The notes under the pieces: generated by a model
Seen by the model: only the letters and a program-made list of their open reading frames with translations
Told to the model about the DNA's origin: nothing
The model's database searches: none
From: Hymenobacter jeongseonensis
GTDB taxonomy: Bacteria > Bacteroidota > Bacteroidia > Cytophagales > Hymenobacteraceae
Assembly: GCF_015694725.1 (NCBI RefSeq)
Contig: NZ_JADQDQ010000007.1
Coordinates: 124,001-188,000, forward strand
DNA length: 64,000 nucleotides
Reading direction: 5' to 3'
Position numbers and translations under genes: made by a program
Shown here: in pieces, positions 1-8,099 of the stretch
Layout: every line of letters starts with the position of its first letter
Numbering within the stretch: the stretch's first letter is position 1

Positions 1-1128
1 GGGCAGAATCTGGTGGTAGTCGTTGGCGTACTGGTGCTCGATTTTGGCGCGCACGAAGCCTTCCACCACCGGGTTCACCGCCTCAAGGTGCGAGGGGTTG
101 GGCGCTAGCTTCAGGTTCACTTTCTGGCCGCCGCTGGCTTCCACCTCCGAGCTGTAGCCCATGTGGTACTTCACGTCGCCGTCGCCCATGGTCAGGTCGG
201 GCACGGCGGTGCCTTCAAACTCCGAGAAAATCTGCTCGTAGGTCTTGCCCATGATGTTGGCCAGCACGTTCAAGCGGCCGCGGTGGGCCATGCCAATCAT
301 CACCTCTTTCACGCCTAGCTCGGCGCCCTTGCCGATGATGGCATCCAGCGCGGGGATGGTCGTTTCGCCGCCTTCGAGCGAGAAGCGCTTCTGCCCCAAA
401 AACTTGGTGTGCAGGAAATTCTCGAACACGACGGCCTCGTTCAGCTTCTTCAGAATGCGCTTCTTGTACTCCACGCCGGGGTTGAACGCCAGCGAGGCGC
501 GCTCCACTTTCTCGCGGAACCAGTCCAGCACCTGCGGGTCGCGGATGTACATGTACTCGAAGCCAATGGCGCCGGTGTAAATCTTCTCCAGCGCCGCCAC
601 GATTTCGCGCAGGGTGGCTTTAGAACCCAGGCCCAAGCCCTCGCCATTGGAAAAAGCCGTGTCCATGTCGGATTCGCTCAAGCCAAAATCGGCCAGGTCG
701 AGGCGGGCTTTGCGGTCTTTGCGCTCGCGCACCGGGTTGGTTTTGGCGCGCAAGTGGCCGCGGCTGCGGTAGGCGTGGATGAGGTTGCGCACGGCCGTTT
801 CCTTGTCGCTGGCCACCGCCTCACCGCTGCTGAAGCCGGGCGCGTTGTTGGTGGAAGCGGCGGTTTCCAACACCCCAAATCCGTCGATTTGCGGACCGGT
901 CGGGGTGCCTGCTGCTGGCGCGGCCGGGGCAGTGGTAGCCGAACCGTTGGTGGTGCTGCCGTTGCCGGGAACGACGGGGGCGCCTTCCGGAAACTGCTGC
1001 GAGAAGTCAAAACCCTCAAAAAACTTACGCCAGCCAAAATCAACCGACTCCGGGTTTTGCTGGTAGGCTTGGTAGAGGGTTTCAATAGCCGCCGCGTCGG
1101 CGTTGGCGATATACGAGTATGCGTCCAT
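1..1128 (-). CDS. sucA: 2-oxoglutarate dehydrogenase E1 component, N-terminal part (cut by window edge)
   Basis: Thiamine-diphosphate-dependent E1 subunit of the 2-oxoglutarate dehydrogenase complex, which decarboxylates 2-oxoglutarate in the TCA cycle. The reading frame begins at the ATG at 1128 (MDAYSYIANADAAAIETLYQ) and stays open for 376 codons to base 1, so the C-terminal part lies outside. Visible family marks are the N-terminal helix that binds the E2 partner, ending in a GWRKFFEGF stretch; a low-complexity Ala/Pro/Thr linker at about 45-70; and the conserved blocks FLGQKRFSLEGGE, IGMAHRGRLNVLANI, GDGDVKYHMGYS and NPSHLEAVNPVVEG, the last being part of the active-site region. The partner gene sucB is not in the window. 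Identification is firm because these blocks are specific to E1o. Confidence 0.95.
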   Translation of the reverse strand, partial: MDAYSYIANADAAAIETLYQAYQQNPESVDFGWRKFFEGFDFSQQFPEGAPVVPGNGSTTNGSATTAPAAPAAGTPTGPQIDGFGVLETAASTNNAPGFSSGEAVASDKETAVRNLIHAYRSRGHLRAKTNPVRERKDRKARLDLADFGLSESDMDTAFSNGEGLGLGSKATLREIVAALEKIYTGAIGFEYMYIRDPQVLDWFREKVERASLAFNPGVEYKKRILKKLNEAVVFENFLHTKFLGQKRFSLEGGETTIPALDAIIGKGAELGVKEVMIGMAHRGRLNVLANIMGKTYEQIFSEFEGTAVPDLTMGDGDVKYHMGYSSEVEASGGQKVNLKLAPNPSHLEAVNPVVEGFVRAKIEHQYANDYHQILP

Positions 1129-1571
1129 GAGAAAAGCAGGGTGGGTAAGGCTGCGTAAAAGTAGGGAGCTTAAAAGTCAGGCAAAAACCTAAATTCGACT
1201 AAACGAATTAACCTGACGTTAAACGCTATAATTTTCCGCTTCCCCAAATTCTATTTGGGTTGGCTGGCCAATTTATCAAAAATTGAGGGGATGAACCGGG
1301 ACACTGCTTACGCAGGTCCAGCCGAGATAATATAAGTCGCAGCTTTTTATTCCGAGCAGTTCGGACCGTAACCTCCTGCATGGGCCTGATTTCTTCTATA
1401 AACTTTCGACTATTAAGGCGCCATACAGCCCGTAAAGCACCTTCGAGTTGGATAATTTATTTTCGGAAAACTTATCTATCTATCTAATCGTTAACACTTT
1501 TCCCTTGCACAAAAATCGGGGGACGCCTATACTGCCAGGCGAAGAATGGCGGACGAACGAAACCCTTTTAA
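1129..1571. other. Intergenic region between sucA and the 3D-domain gene
   Basis: This 443-base stretch separates divergent genes and should hold both promoters. It is clearly more AT-rich than the flanking genes. No open frame of useful length, tRNA or strong hairpin was seen. A short TCTA repeat (about 1483-1497) is the only visible low-complexity tract. Confidence 0.5.
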
Positions 1572-2132
1572 ATGAGTAGTGTACGGTTATTTCTAGACAT
1601 CCTTTTAGCAGCCTCCGCATTTACAGCACCCCTTTTCTCCTCGTCACCAGCCACTAACAAAGCAACCGGACTGGTTAAGTTTATATCGCCGCTAGAAGTT
1701 GCCCGCCGCCCAGCTGAGCGCCGGATGGAAAGTGAAAAAATTAACGTTAAAAAGGCAAAAACATACGTCGCCCAAAGCCTAACTTATCGGGTGACGGCCA
1801 CCATCTACGAAGCTGTGCCGGGCCAAACGGACAGCGAGCCGTTCATCACGGCCGATAATTCGCGGATTAAACCGCACTACGGGACCAAAAAGCGCTGGAT
1901 GGCCTTGTCGCGCGATTTGCTGAAGCCCTGGGGTGGAAAATTCGCATTCGGGGACACCGTGCGCGTCACGGGCATCTCCGCCAAACTCGATGGCGTGTAC
2001 ACCATTCACGACACCATGAACAAGCGGCACCGCCACTGCATGGACATTCTGGCTCATACCAGTGAAAACCTGGACATCTTTACCAAAGGCGTTAAAATCC
2101 AGAAAGTCGCTTACCAGGTAAGCGCGCTGTAA
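1572..2132 (+). CDS. Exported 3D-domain (double-psi beta-barrel) protein
   Basis: A 186-residue protein with a hydrophobic N-terminus (about residues 5-25) that looks like a signal peptide, a basic linker, and a C-terminal domain from about 75. That domain carries the pattern of 3D-type double-psi beta-barrels: VTATIYEAVPGQTD, an FGDTVRVTG strand, then VYTIHDTMNKRHRHCMDIL, where the Asp of HDT and the Asp of MDIL match the conserved aspartates of the family. Relatives (3D domain, MltA C-terminus, RlpA-like folds) act on or bind peptidoglycan, so a cell-wall role is a fair inference but no substrate can be named. The gene stands alone and is followed by a strong bidirectional terminator shared with the convergent lipoprotein gene. 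Confidence 0.75.
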   Translation: MSSVRLFLDILLAASAFTAPLFSSSPATNKATGLVKFISPLEVARRPAERRMESEKINVKKAKTYVAQSLTYRVTATIYEAVPGQTDSEPFITADNSRIKPHYGTKKRWMALSRDLLKPWGGKFAFGDTVRVTGISAKLDGVYTIHDTMNKRHRHCMDILAHTSENLDIFTKGVKIQKVAYQVSAL

Positions 2133-2162
2133 GCCACTGGTTGCCGCAACGGCTGCCCCACT

Positions 2163-2198
2163 AAAAAAGCCCCGCCTCTTGAAGGCGCGGCTTTTTTT
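2163..2198. terminator. Bidirectional rho-independent terminator
   Basis: A-tract, stem GCCCCGCCT / AGGCGCGGC with one mismatch, short loop TTGA, then a T-tract. It lies between two convergent genes and has A and T tracts on both sides, so it can serve both. Confidence 0.85.
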
Positions 2199-2220
2199 AG
2201 TGCCTATTGAACCAGTCATT

Positions 2221-3408
2221 TTACTTTGGCAAGGCCATCTTGAAGATGCGGAAGGGCTGTTGCGGCTGGCCCACGCCCTTGTTCCAGCTTGGCATTTTGT
2301 GAATGGCCGAATTGGCCACGTAGAGGCTGCCGTCGGCAGCAAAGCTGTAGGTATCGGGCCACTGCAGGCGCGGGTCTTTGGCAATGGTTTCAATCTTGCC
2401 AGCGGGGGTGCGGCGCACCAAGGCACTCTGCTCGAAGGAAGTGAGGTAAACGTTGTTGGCCGCGTCGATTTCCATGCCGTCGGTAGCCGGAATGGTCCCC
2501 AGGTTCTCCACCTGCTGGCCAAGCTGGGCGGGGCTGAGCGTGGCATCGCGCAGGGCGGCGGTTTTGATGCGGTAGAGCGTGTGGCCCGTGAGCGGGCAGT
2601 AATACAGGTAGGTGTTGTCGGTGCTCAGGGCAATGCCGTCGGCGTTGAACTGCGCGGGCTTGCCCTGGGCGTCAATCATGGCGTGGCCCTCGGCTTTTAT
2701 CACCAGTCCTTTTTCGGCCTTGGTAGACGGGTGGGTGTCCAGGAGGCGACGCGACTTATTGGTTTTCAAATCGACCACCACCAACGCGCCGGTGCCGGAT
2801 TCGGTAAGGTAAGCGTAGTTGTTTTGCAGGTCAATCCGCACATCGTTGAGGTAGGACTTGCGGGGCGCCACGCTCTCCGGGAACGGAATGGTGAGCAGCA
2901 CCTGCCCGGTTTTGGGGTCCGTCTTCACCAGCTTGGGGCCACCGGGCACGGTGCCTTTGATGCCGGGCGAGGCCGGGTCGAGCACCCACACCATGCCCGC
3001 TTTGTCGGTGTGCACGGTTTGGGGGCAAATCCAGTGCTTTTGCGGCGCATTCCTTACCGAGTCATTCCACAGGCACCAGCTGGCATTGGGGTAGGGAGTG
3101 AGGGTATTGTTGGGCCCGACCTGGGCAATGGGGTACACGGGATTGTGGTCCCAGCGCGGAAAGCAGGCGAAAACCTGGCCCCCGGGTGCCACCGCCACCC
3201 CAACCATCTGGGGCCCCGCGAATTCGGCCACTACCTGTAGGGGCGAGTTGGCCGGCACGTCATCGAGCCCGGTTGCCGTGGAATCGGGACCCGCCGATAC
3301 CGCAATGCTCTCCGAATCTTTGTTGGGCGACGAGCAGCTGCCCAGCCCGAGGCTTGCAGCAGCCAGCCCCACCAGCAGGGCCGACGATAGAAATTGAGAA
3401 AAAGCCAT
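2221..3408 (-). CDS. Yellow/major royal jelly protein-like lipoprotein
   Basis: A 395-residue protein beginning with a lipoprotein signal (LGLGSCSS, lipid-accepting Cys at 25), so it should be anchored in the envelope. The rest is a six-bladed beta-propeller-like sequence with the marks of the major royal jelly protein/yellow family: FACFPRWDHNP, SYLNDVRIDLQNNYAYLTESG, the block FNADGIALSTDNTYLYYCPL, and GMEIDAANNVYLTSFEQSAL near the C-terminus. Bacterial members are commonly annotated as SMP-30/gluconolactonase-like; no enzyme activity can be assigned from sequence. It converges with the 3D-domain gene. Confidence 0.85.
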   Translation of the reverse strand: MAFSQFLSSALLVGLAAASLGLGSCSSPNKDSESIAVSAGPDSTATGLDDVPANSPLQVVAEFAGPQMVGVAVAPGGQVFACFPRWDHNPVYPIAQVGPNNTLTPYPNASWCLWNDSVRNAPQKHWICPQTVHTDKAGMVWVLDPASPGIKGTVPGGPKLVKTDPKTGQVLLTIPFPESVAPRKSYLNDVRIDLQNNYAYLTESGTGALVVVDLKTNKSRRLLDTHPSTKAEKGLVIKAEGHAMIDAQGKPAQFNADGIALSTDNTYLYYCPLTGHTLYRIKTAALRDATLSPAQLGQQVENLGTIPATDGMEIDAANNVYLTSFEQSALVRRTPAGKIETIAKDPRLQWPDTYSFAADGSLYVANSAIHKMPSWNKGVGQPQQPFRIFKMALPK

Positions 3409-3430
3409 GAATAGCCAGCGGATTAGTGGA

Positions 3431-3469
3431 AAGAAAAAACCTCAGCCGGTCAGGGCTGATGTTTTTCTT
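3431..3469. terminator. Rho-independent terminator (minus-strand unit ending at 3564)
   Basis: Inverted repeat with CTCAGCC / GGCTGAT arms flanked by A and T tracts. Read on the minus strand it ends in TTTTTT, so it fits the end of the unit containing the SHOCT-like gene. It lies just upstream of the lipoprotein start at 3408. Confidence 0.75.
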
Positions 3470-3563
3470 ACGGCCCCGTGGCCGGGATGTTGAATAGCGA
3501 GGGTACAAATTCCGCGGGCGGCGAAACGATAAGCAGCAGCAGACGCGCCCCCGTGCTAGTTAC

Positions 3564-4502
3564 TTAAGGTGTGTCCGTCGAATCGGCTGGTGCGGGCGCG
3601 GCGGGCGTCACGGCCACCGAATCCTGTACTACCGGCGCGGGCCGGCTTGGAGCCAGCGGCGCCGGATTGGTAGGCACCACGCGAATGGTTTCGGGCACGG
3701 CCTCGGCTGAGGGAGGCAACGGCTCGGCCTGCGGGCCAACCTCGATGCTGGTTGCCACCGAATCAGCAGCAGTCCGGCTGGTGCTGGACAGGCGCTCCGA
3801 AGGCGGCCGGTTGAGCGAGAGGTACAAAACCAAGCCCAGCAACGCCAGCAAACCGCCAATGGACAGAATCAGGGCCAGCGGACTGCGGGCCGCTGGCCTT
3901 GCGGATTCCGGAAACTCGTCGTCCGTCCAGCCTTCCGGGTCCGCTTCCGGCACGGGAGGCGGCTCGGCGAGCACCGGCGGCACTGCCGGTGGCACCGTGC
4001 TGGGTTCAGAATACCGGGGTGGCAGCGAGGCAACGGGCGCGGGCGGCACAGGGCGGCTGCCGGCGGGCGCCTTATTAAGCGACTCCACAATCAGCTGGGA
4101 AAGCGGGGTAGCGGGTGGCACCAGACCAGATGGCCCGGCTACCGGCGGCTGCGGACTGCCAAGCGAAGTAAGGGATTCCTGATGCGCTGGGGCAGGCGTA
4201 CTGCCAAAGTCTGGTGACCCCGGTTCCGTGCTTATCTGCTGCGGCCGGGCCACGGGCGGCCCGTAATCCGTGGGCGACGACTTAACGGGAGGCAAAGCAG
4301 GCGGAACGGCGGTCGGTGGAACCGATGCAAATGGCGCCGGGGCAGGTAGCAGCGAGGTGGACGGCGGCGGCGACTGCAGCGCTTGCTCGCTGAACACCAG
4401 ACGCTGTTTCAGGGCCTCAAATTCGGTGGGGGTTAGGGCCCCGGCATCCAGCATCTCCTTGAGTTGACGCAGGGTATCGAGGGGTGAAGATGGGTTTTCC
4501 AT
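3564..4502 (-). CDS. SHOCT-like, proline-rich single-pass membrane protein
   Basis: The start is placed at the ATG at 4502 (312 residues), because the frame upstream of it reads through the neighbouring gene in another frame. Residues about 8-37 (LDTLRQLKEMLDAGALTPTE and following) match the SHOCT motif, a short helical oligomerisation motif usually found at C-termini; here it is N-terminal. A long Pro/Ser-rich region follows (about 44-190), then an acidic patch, one membrane segment at about 208-230, and a Pro/Ala-rich tail that would lie outside the cytoplasm. It sits 25 bases downstream of the coiled-coil exported gene and is probably cotranscribed. Function unknown. Confidence 0.7.
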   Translation of the reverse strand: MENPSSPLDTLRQLKEMLDAGALTPTEFEALKQRLVFSEQALQSPPPSTSLLPAPAPFASVPPTAVPPALPPVKSSPTDYGPPVARPQQISTEPGSPDFGSTPAPAHQESLTSLGSPQPPVAGPSGLVPPATPLSQLIVESLNKAPAGSRPVPPAPVASLPPRYSEPSTVPPAVPPVLAEPPPVPEADPEGWTDDEFPESARPAARSPLALILSIGGLLALLGLVLYLSLNRPPSERLSSTSRTAADSVATSIEVGPQAEPLPPSAEAVPETIRVVPTNPAPLAPSRPAPVVQDSVAVTPAAPAPADSTDTP

Positions 4503-4527
4503 AGCCTGAGTACGGCCCGCGCCCGGC

Positions 4528-5259
4528 CTAGTTCTTGCGGTCGAGTGCCGAGAGCCGGTCGCGGCGGCGCTGCAGTTGCACGCGGCTCTGGTCGAGGACC
4601 TGCCCGGTTTTGATAAGCGAAACCGAATCAGAACGCATTTGCTGCGCATTTTCGACGTTTTTCTTCAACAGCTCTTCAATTTTGGCCAAATTGGAAGTGG
4701 TGTTGTTTTGGAGGTAAATCCGGTTCTTTTCGAGCTTCTCTTTTTCCTTTTCGGCGTTCTTCAGATTTTTCTCGGCTTCGGCAATCTGGTCGCGGTAGGC
4801 TTTGAGGCGGGCGGCGGTGGCAAAGGTTTGGGCCATAACCCGCAGGGCCGAGTACTCGGTGGCCGTTTTGTCGGGGTCGAAGAAGGTGTTATCGTCGAAG
4901 CCCCCGAACACGGCTACTTCCGAAGTGGAATCGGTAGGCGCCACCACGGTGGCGTACAGGTCCACGAGCTTTCCGGAAATGGCGTTGGCCGCCGTTTGGC
5001 GGGCAATGAGGGCGTCGTTTTTGCCCAGCAGCCCCAGCAGGCCGCCGTTCTTAAACTTGACGTTGTAGTTCTTCTTCATCCATTCCTGGAAAAAATCCCG
5101 CACGTCGGACGCTTTGCCATCAACCTGCACCTTGAGGGCCGCCCGGGTCTTTTTGTCGTAGTTCACCTCGCTGGCGCGCACGTCGTAGAGCTGAGCAAAA
5201 GCCGGCGCAACCGTGAGCAGGCTCACCAAGACCAGCAGTGGAGCGAATAATTTGGGCAT
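4528..5259 (-). CDS. Exported coiled-coil protein of unknown function
   Basis: A 243-residue protein with a clear signal peptide (LLVLVSLLTVAPAFA, cleavage about residue 22). The mature part has a globular domain at about 25-150 that begins LYDVRASEVNYDKKTRAALK. A strongly charged coiled coil follows at about 155-210 (AEKNLKNAEKEKEKLEKNR), and the C-terminus is basic. I do not recognise a named family. It lies between the 84-residue gene (29 bases upstream) and the SHOCT-like gene (25 bases downstream), all on the minus strand, so the three probably form a unit with an envelope-related role. Confidence 0.7.
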   Translation of the reverse strand: MPKLFAPLLVLVSLLTVAPAFAQLYDVRASEVNYDKKTRAALKVQVDGKASDVRDFFQEWMKKNYNVKFKNGGLLGLLGKNDALIARQTAANAISGKLVDLYATVVAPTDSTSEVAVFGGFDDNTFFDPDKTATEYSALRVMAQTFATAARLKAYRDQIAEAEKNLKNAEKEKEKLEKNRIYLQNNTTSNLAKIEELLKKNVENAQQMRSDSVSLIKTGQVLDQSRVQLQRRRDRLSALDRKN

Positions 5260-5288
5260 CGGGAAGGGGAAATGATTAGTGAAAGGGC

Positions 5289-5543
5289 CTAGCGCAGCTC
5301 GTGGCGCTCGAAGGCGGCCTGCAAGTCGGCGCGCATGTCCTGGAAGCGGGCAATGGCAGCGGCGAGAAACGCTTCGTCGAGTAGCTCGCGCACTTCGGCG
5401 TCGGTGCCGGTGAGCAGGTCAAGCTCCGCAACTTTGTAGGTCTGCTCCAGATTGCCTTGTTCTAGCTTCAGCAAAAACTTGCCGTTCCAGGCCAAGAGCG
5501 TGATTTTAACGGCGGGATGGGGAATGTCGGCGACGTGGCGCAT
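5289..5543 (-). CDS. Small conserved-type hypothetical protein
   Basis: An 84-residue cytoplasmic protein, start at the ATG at 5543. It has no signal peptide or membrane segment. The N-terminal half looks like beta-strands (VKITLLAWNGKFLLKLEQG) and the C-terminal half is helical (ELLDEAFLAAAIARFQDM). It is first in the minus-strand unit with the two envelope genes below. About 28 bases upstream lies TACCTTCG (5572-5579), one base off the Bacteroidetes -7 box, which may be its promoter. Function not recognised. Confidence 0.6.
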   Translation of the reverse strand: MRHVADIPHPAVKITLLAWNGKFLLKLEQGNLEQTYKVAELDLLTGTDAEVRELLDEAFLAAAIARFQDMRADLQAAFERHELR

Positions 5544-5676
5544 AAGCAGAGTGGGAAGGCCAGCAGCGAAACGAAGGTAGCAAGCGCTACCTAACTCCTA
5601 CCCTGCGGCCCACGTAAAAATAAGATGCGCTTGCTGCCCCAAGCCCTATTTCTTCCATCCACAAACAGCTACGGTC

Positions 5677-5865
5677 ATGCCACAGGGAGATAAGTCGAAA
5701 TACACCGACAAGCAGAAGCGCCAAGCCGAGCACATCGAAGAAGGCTACGAAAAGCAAGGCGTGCCCAAGGACGAAGCCGAAGCGCGGGCATGGGCCACGG
5801 TGAATAAAAACGACGGCGGCGGAAAACTTCCCGGCGGTTCAGGGCGGAAAAAACCACGCAAATAA
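5677..5865 (+). CDS. Small basic protein of the type often annotated plasmid stabilization protein
   Basis: A 62-residue, very hydrophilic protein beginning MPQGDKSKYTDKQKRQAEHI and ending in a Gly/Lys-rich tail (GGSGRKKPRK). The central block EEGYEKQGVPKDEAEARAWA is characteristic of a small family found in many bacteria. It is usually labelled plasmid stabilization protein, although experimental support for that name is thin. It is short, charged and probably partly disordered, so nucleic-acid binding is a guess only. It is followed by a perfect terminator hairpin, which supports its being a real, separately transcribed gene. Confidence 0.75.
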   Translation: MPQGDKSKYTDKQKRQAEHIEEGYEKQGVPKDEAEARAWATVNKNDGGGKLPGGSGRKKPRK

Positions 5866-5927
5866 TTCGAGCGGCCACGCTGCGCCAGCCGCCAGTCACC
5901 ACTCCTATTCTACAAGTCCCGCAACGT

Positions 5928-5962
5928 AAAAAAAGCCAGTTCAAAATCGGAACTGGCTTTTT
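5928..5962 (+). terminator. Rho-independent terminator after the small basic gene
   Basis: Perfect stem AAAAAGCCAGTTC / GAACTGGCTTTTT with a seven-base loop, A-tract before and T-tract after. Confidence 0.85.
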
Positions 5963-6110
5963 CATTTTACTGATATCCTTGCTGCTTATCCCTTCGAAAT
6001 AAGCCAGGCCGGCACATCACGAACTACCCAGAACGGATTACTTTTAAATACTTGAATTTACAGTTATTTGCGGTTATTTGCTTTGCTTAGTTCGCTTTTT
6101 CCTTGTCCTC

Positions 6111-8045
6111 ATGCGGCGTCTTTTCTTCCATGCCTTGCTGTTGGGATGGTGGCTGGTGGGCACTGGAAACGTACAGGCAGCTCCCGGCCCGGCCCGGCGC
6201 GACACGCTTCTACTAAAAGACGCCGATGAGCCGCACGTATCGGAAGCGTACCGCTACTATACCGAGCCCTTCAGTGTGCCGCCCAACCCAGAGCAGGCCG
6301 AGGCCCAGTGGCGGGCGGGCAAATTCCGGCCCGGCGCCTGGCACAAACCCCTCAACCTGGGCACGCTGCACCAACGGGTTTGGATGCGGCTGCCCGTGCG
6401 CAACACCGCGGCCGAGCGCCTGCGTTTTGTGTGGAGCATCTTCAACTTCACCGATAGCGCCGCGCTGTACTGCCGCCGGCAGGGCGAAACCCGGTTCACC
6501 CGCCTGGGCGCGGCCAGCTCCTGGACGCCAGCGGCCGAACGGCTGTTTCCGGCCCGCGCGCTCAGCTTTCCCTTCACGCTGAAGCCCGGCGAGGCGGCAG
6601 TGCTGTACCTGCGCGCAGACGTGCACACCGGCGGCGTGTATTTGCCCACGTACATCGAAACCACCGAGCGGTTTCTGAGCTGGGAAATGGGGTTTCCATT
6701 TGAGCGCCACTGGGTGCTGCTGCTGGGCTTTTACCTGAGCAGCGCGCTCTTCAACTTGGTGCTGTTCGCCTTTCTGCGCGACCGCATTCACCTCTGGTAC
6801 GGGGCCTACGTGGTGTGCGTCACGCTGTTTCTGATGATGGAGGACGGGCTGGATGCCCTGCTGCTGCCCCCGGCGCCCTACCGGCTGCTGTGGTCGGTGG
6901 GGCAGTACAATTTCATCATTCTGGCAGGGGCGGCGGGCATTCGCATCATGCAACTGTTCCTGCGGCTCCGCAGCGGCTGGCGCGGGTTGTATCGGGCGGG
7001 GCAATGGCTGGCGGGGGGTGCGGCGGGCTTTGTGGGGGTGTACTCGGTGCTGTACCCGTGGGCCGTGGGCCACAGCCTGGCGCTGGTGAATTGGCTAAAC
7101 GGCACGCGCGAAGTGCTGCTGCTCTTCATCTTTGGCTATGGCTGGTTTACGCTGCTGTCGGTGTTGAGGCGGCGCCGTCGTCGGCGCCTGGCGGCTTATT
7201 ATGCCCTCACCTACTTGTTCTTTTTCACTGGCTTCGCCGTGTTCTGGCTCAATCATTTGGGCCTCACCAGTTTCAACCCGGTGTATCCTAATGCCCTGGC
7301 CTGGGGCCTGTTTTGGGAGCTGCTGGTGCTCAGCGCCCTGCTCACTGGCCGCTTCCGCCACACGCTGCGGCAAAATACCCGCCTGCGCATCCGGGAGCTG
7401 CAGCAGCGCAACGCACTGGGCAGTCGCCTCATTGCGGCCCAGGACGCCGAACGCGAGCAACTGGCCCGGGAACTGCACGACGCCATGGGTCCCAACCTGG
7501 CGGCCCTGCACATGGCCTGGCAAAGCCAAGCTGTGCGCGACGCCTTGGCCACCGCCCCGGCCGCTGCTTCCGTGGGCCAGCTCACCGAAGAAATGCTGGG
7601 CCAGCTCTACGCGCAGGTTCGGCAGCTCAGCCACGCCCTGCTGCCCGCCGAGCCCGGCACCAGCCGCCTCACCACCTCCGTAGCCGCCCTCTGCCGGGCC
7701 CTGAACCTGCACGGCACGCTGCAGGTCCACACCCACTTCGACGCCGGGCTCGACCACCTGCCCCAAACGGTGCAATCGGTGGCCTATCGCATCGTAGCCG
7801 AGTTGGTGAACAACGCCATGCGCCACGCCCAGGCTAAGCACGTGCAGGTGCACCTCCGCTGCCGCCCGCCCGTACTGGAGCTGTGCGTGCAAGACGACGG
7901 CCGCGGCTTCGGCAAAGGCGAAGATGCGCCCATCACCGGCATTGGCTTGCGCGGCGTGCGCACCCGCGTTGCTTACCTGAATGGCAACCTGAGCATTGAA
8001 ACGCCCGAAGTGGGCACCCGAATAGTCGTGCAGCTGCCGTGCTGA
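6111..8045 (+). CDS. 7TMR-DISM sensor histidine kinase (HisKA_3 / HATPase)
   Basis: Membrane sensor kinase. The ATG at 6111 (MRRLFFHALLLGWW) gives a clean signal peptide and 644 residues; a TTG 33 bases earlier is open but less likely. Order: signal peptide; periplasmic 7TMR-DISM extracellular-type beta-sandwich domain (about 40-200); seven membrane segments (about 205-405); a short coiled linker; a HisKA_3 dimerisation domain with the phospho-acceptor His in AEREQLARELHDAMGPNLAA (about residue 456); and a HATPase domain with N box AELVNNAMRHAQA, G1 box DDGRGF and G2 box GIGLRGVRTRV. The kinase class is the one that pairs with LuxR/NarL-type regulators, but no response regulator gene is adjacent, so it is an orphan here. 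The ligand cannot be told from sequence. Confidence 0.9.
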   Translation: MRRLFFHALLLGWWLVGTGNVQAAPGPARRDTLLLKDADEPHVSEAYRYYTEPFSVPPNPEQAEAQWRAGKFRPGAWHKPLNLGTLHQRVWMRLPVRNTAAERLRFVWSIFNFTDSAALYCRRQGETRFTRLGAASSWTPAAERLFPARALSFPFTLKPGEAAVLYLRADVHTGGVYLPTYIETTERFLSWEMGFPFERHWVLLLGFYLSSALFNLVLFAFLRDRIHLWYGAYVVCVTLFLMMEDGLDALLLPPAPYRLLWSVGQYNFIILAGAAGIRIMQLFLRLRSGWRGLYRAGQWLAGGAAGFVGVYSVLYPWAVGHSLALVNWLNGTREVLLLFIFGYGWFTLLSVLRRRRRRRLAAYYALTYLFFFTGFAVFWLNHLGLTSFNPVYPNALAWGLFWELLVLSALLTGRFRHTLRQNTRLRIRELQQRNALGSRLIAAQDAEREQLARELHDAMGPNLAALHMAWQSQAVRDALATAPAAASVGQLTEEMLGQLYAQVRQLSHALLPAEPGTSRLTTSVAALCRALNLHGTLQVHTHFDAGLDHLPQTVQSVAYRIVAELVNNAMRHAQAKHVQVHLRCRPPVLELCVQDDGRGFGKGEDAPITGIGLRGVRTRVAYLNGNLSIETPEVGTRIVVQLPC

Positions 8046-8099
8046 GAGCTGCGCGAAAGCCAACCGGCGTGCCCCGACGCATACCTGCTTCGCGCCCGG

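Noticed and set aside
1483..1497. Short TCTA tandem tract upstream of the 3D-domain gene
   Set aside because: Only about three and a half units, too short to claim a functional repeat.
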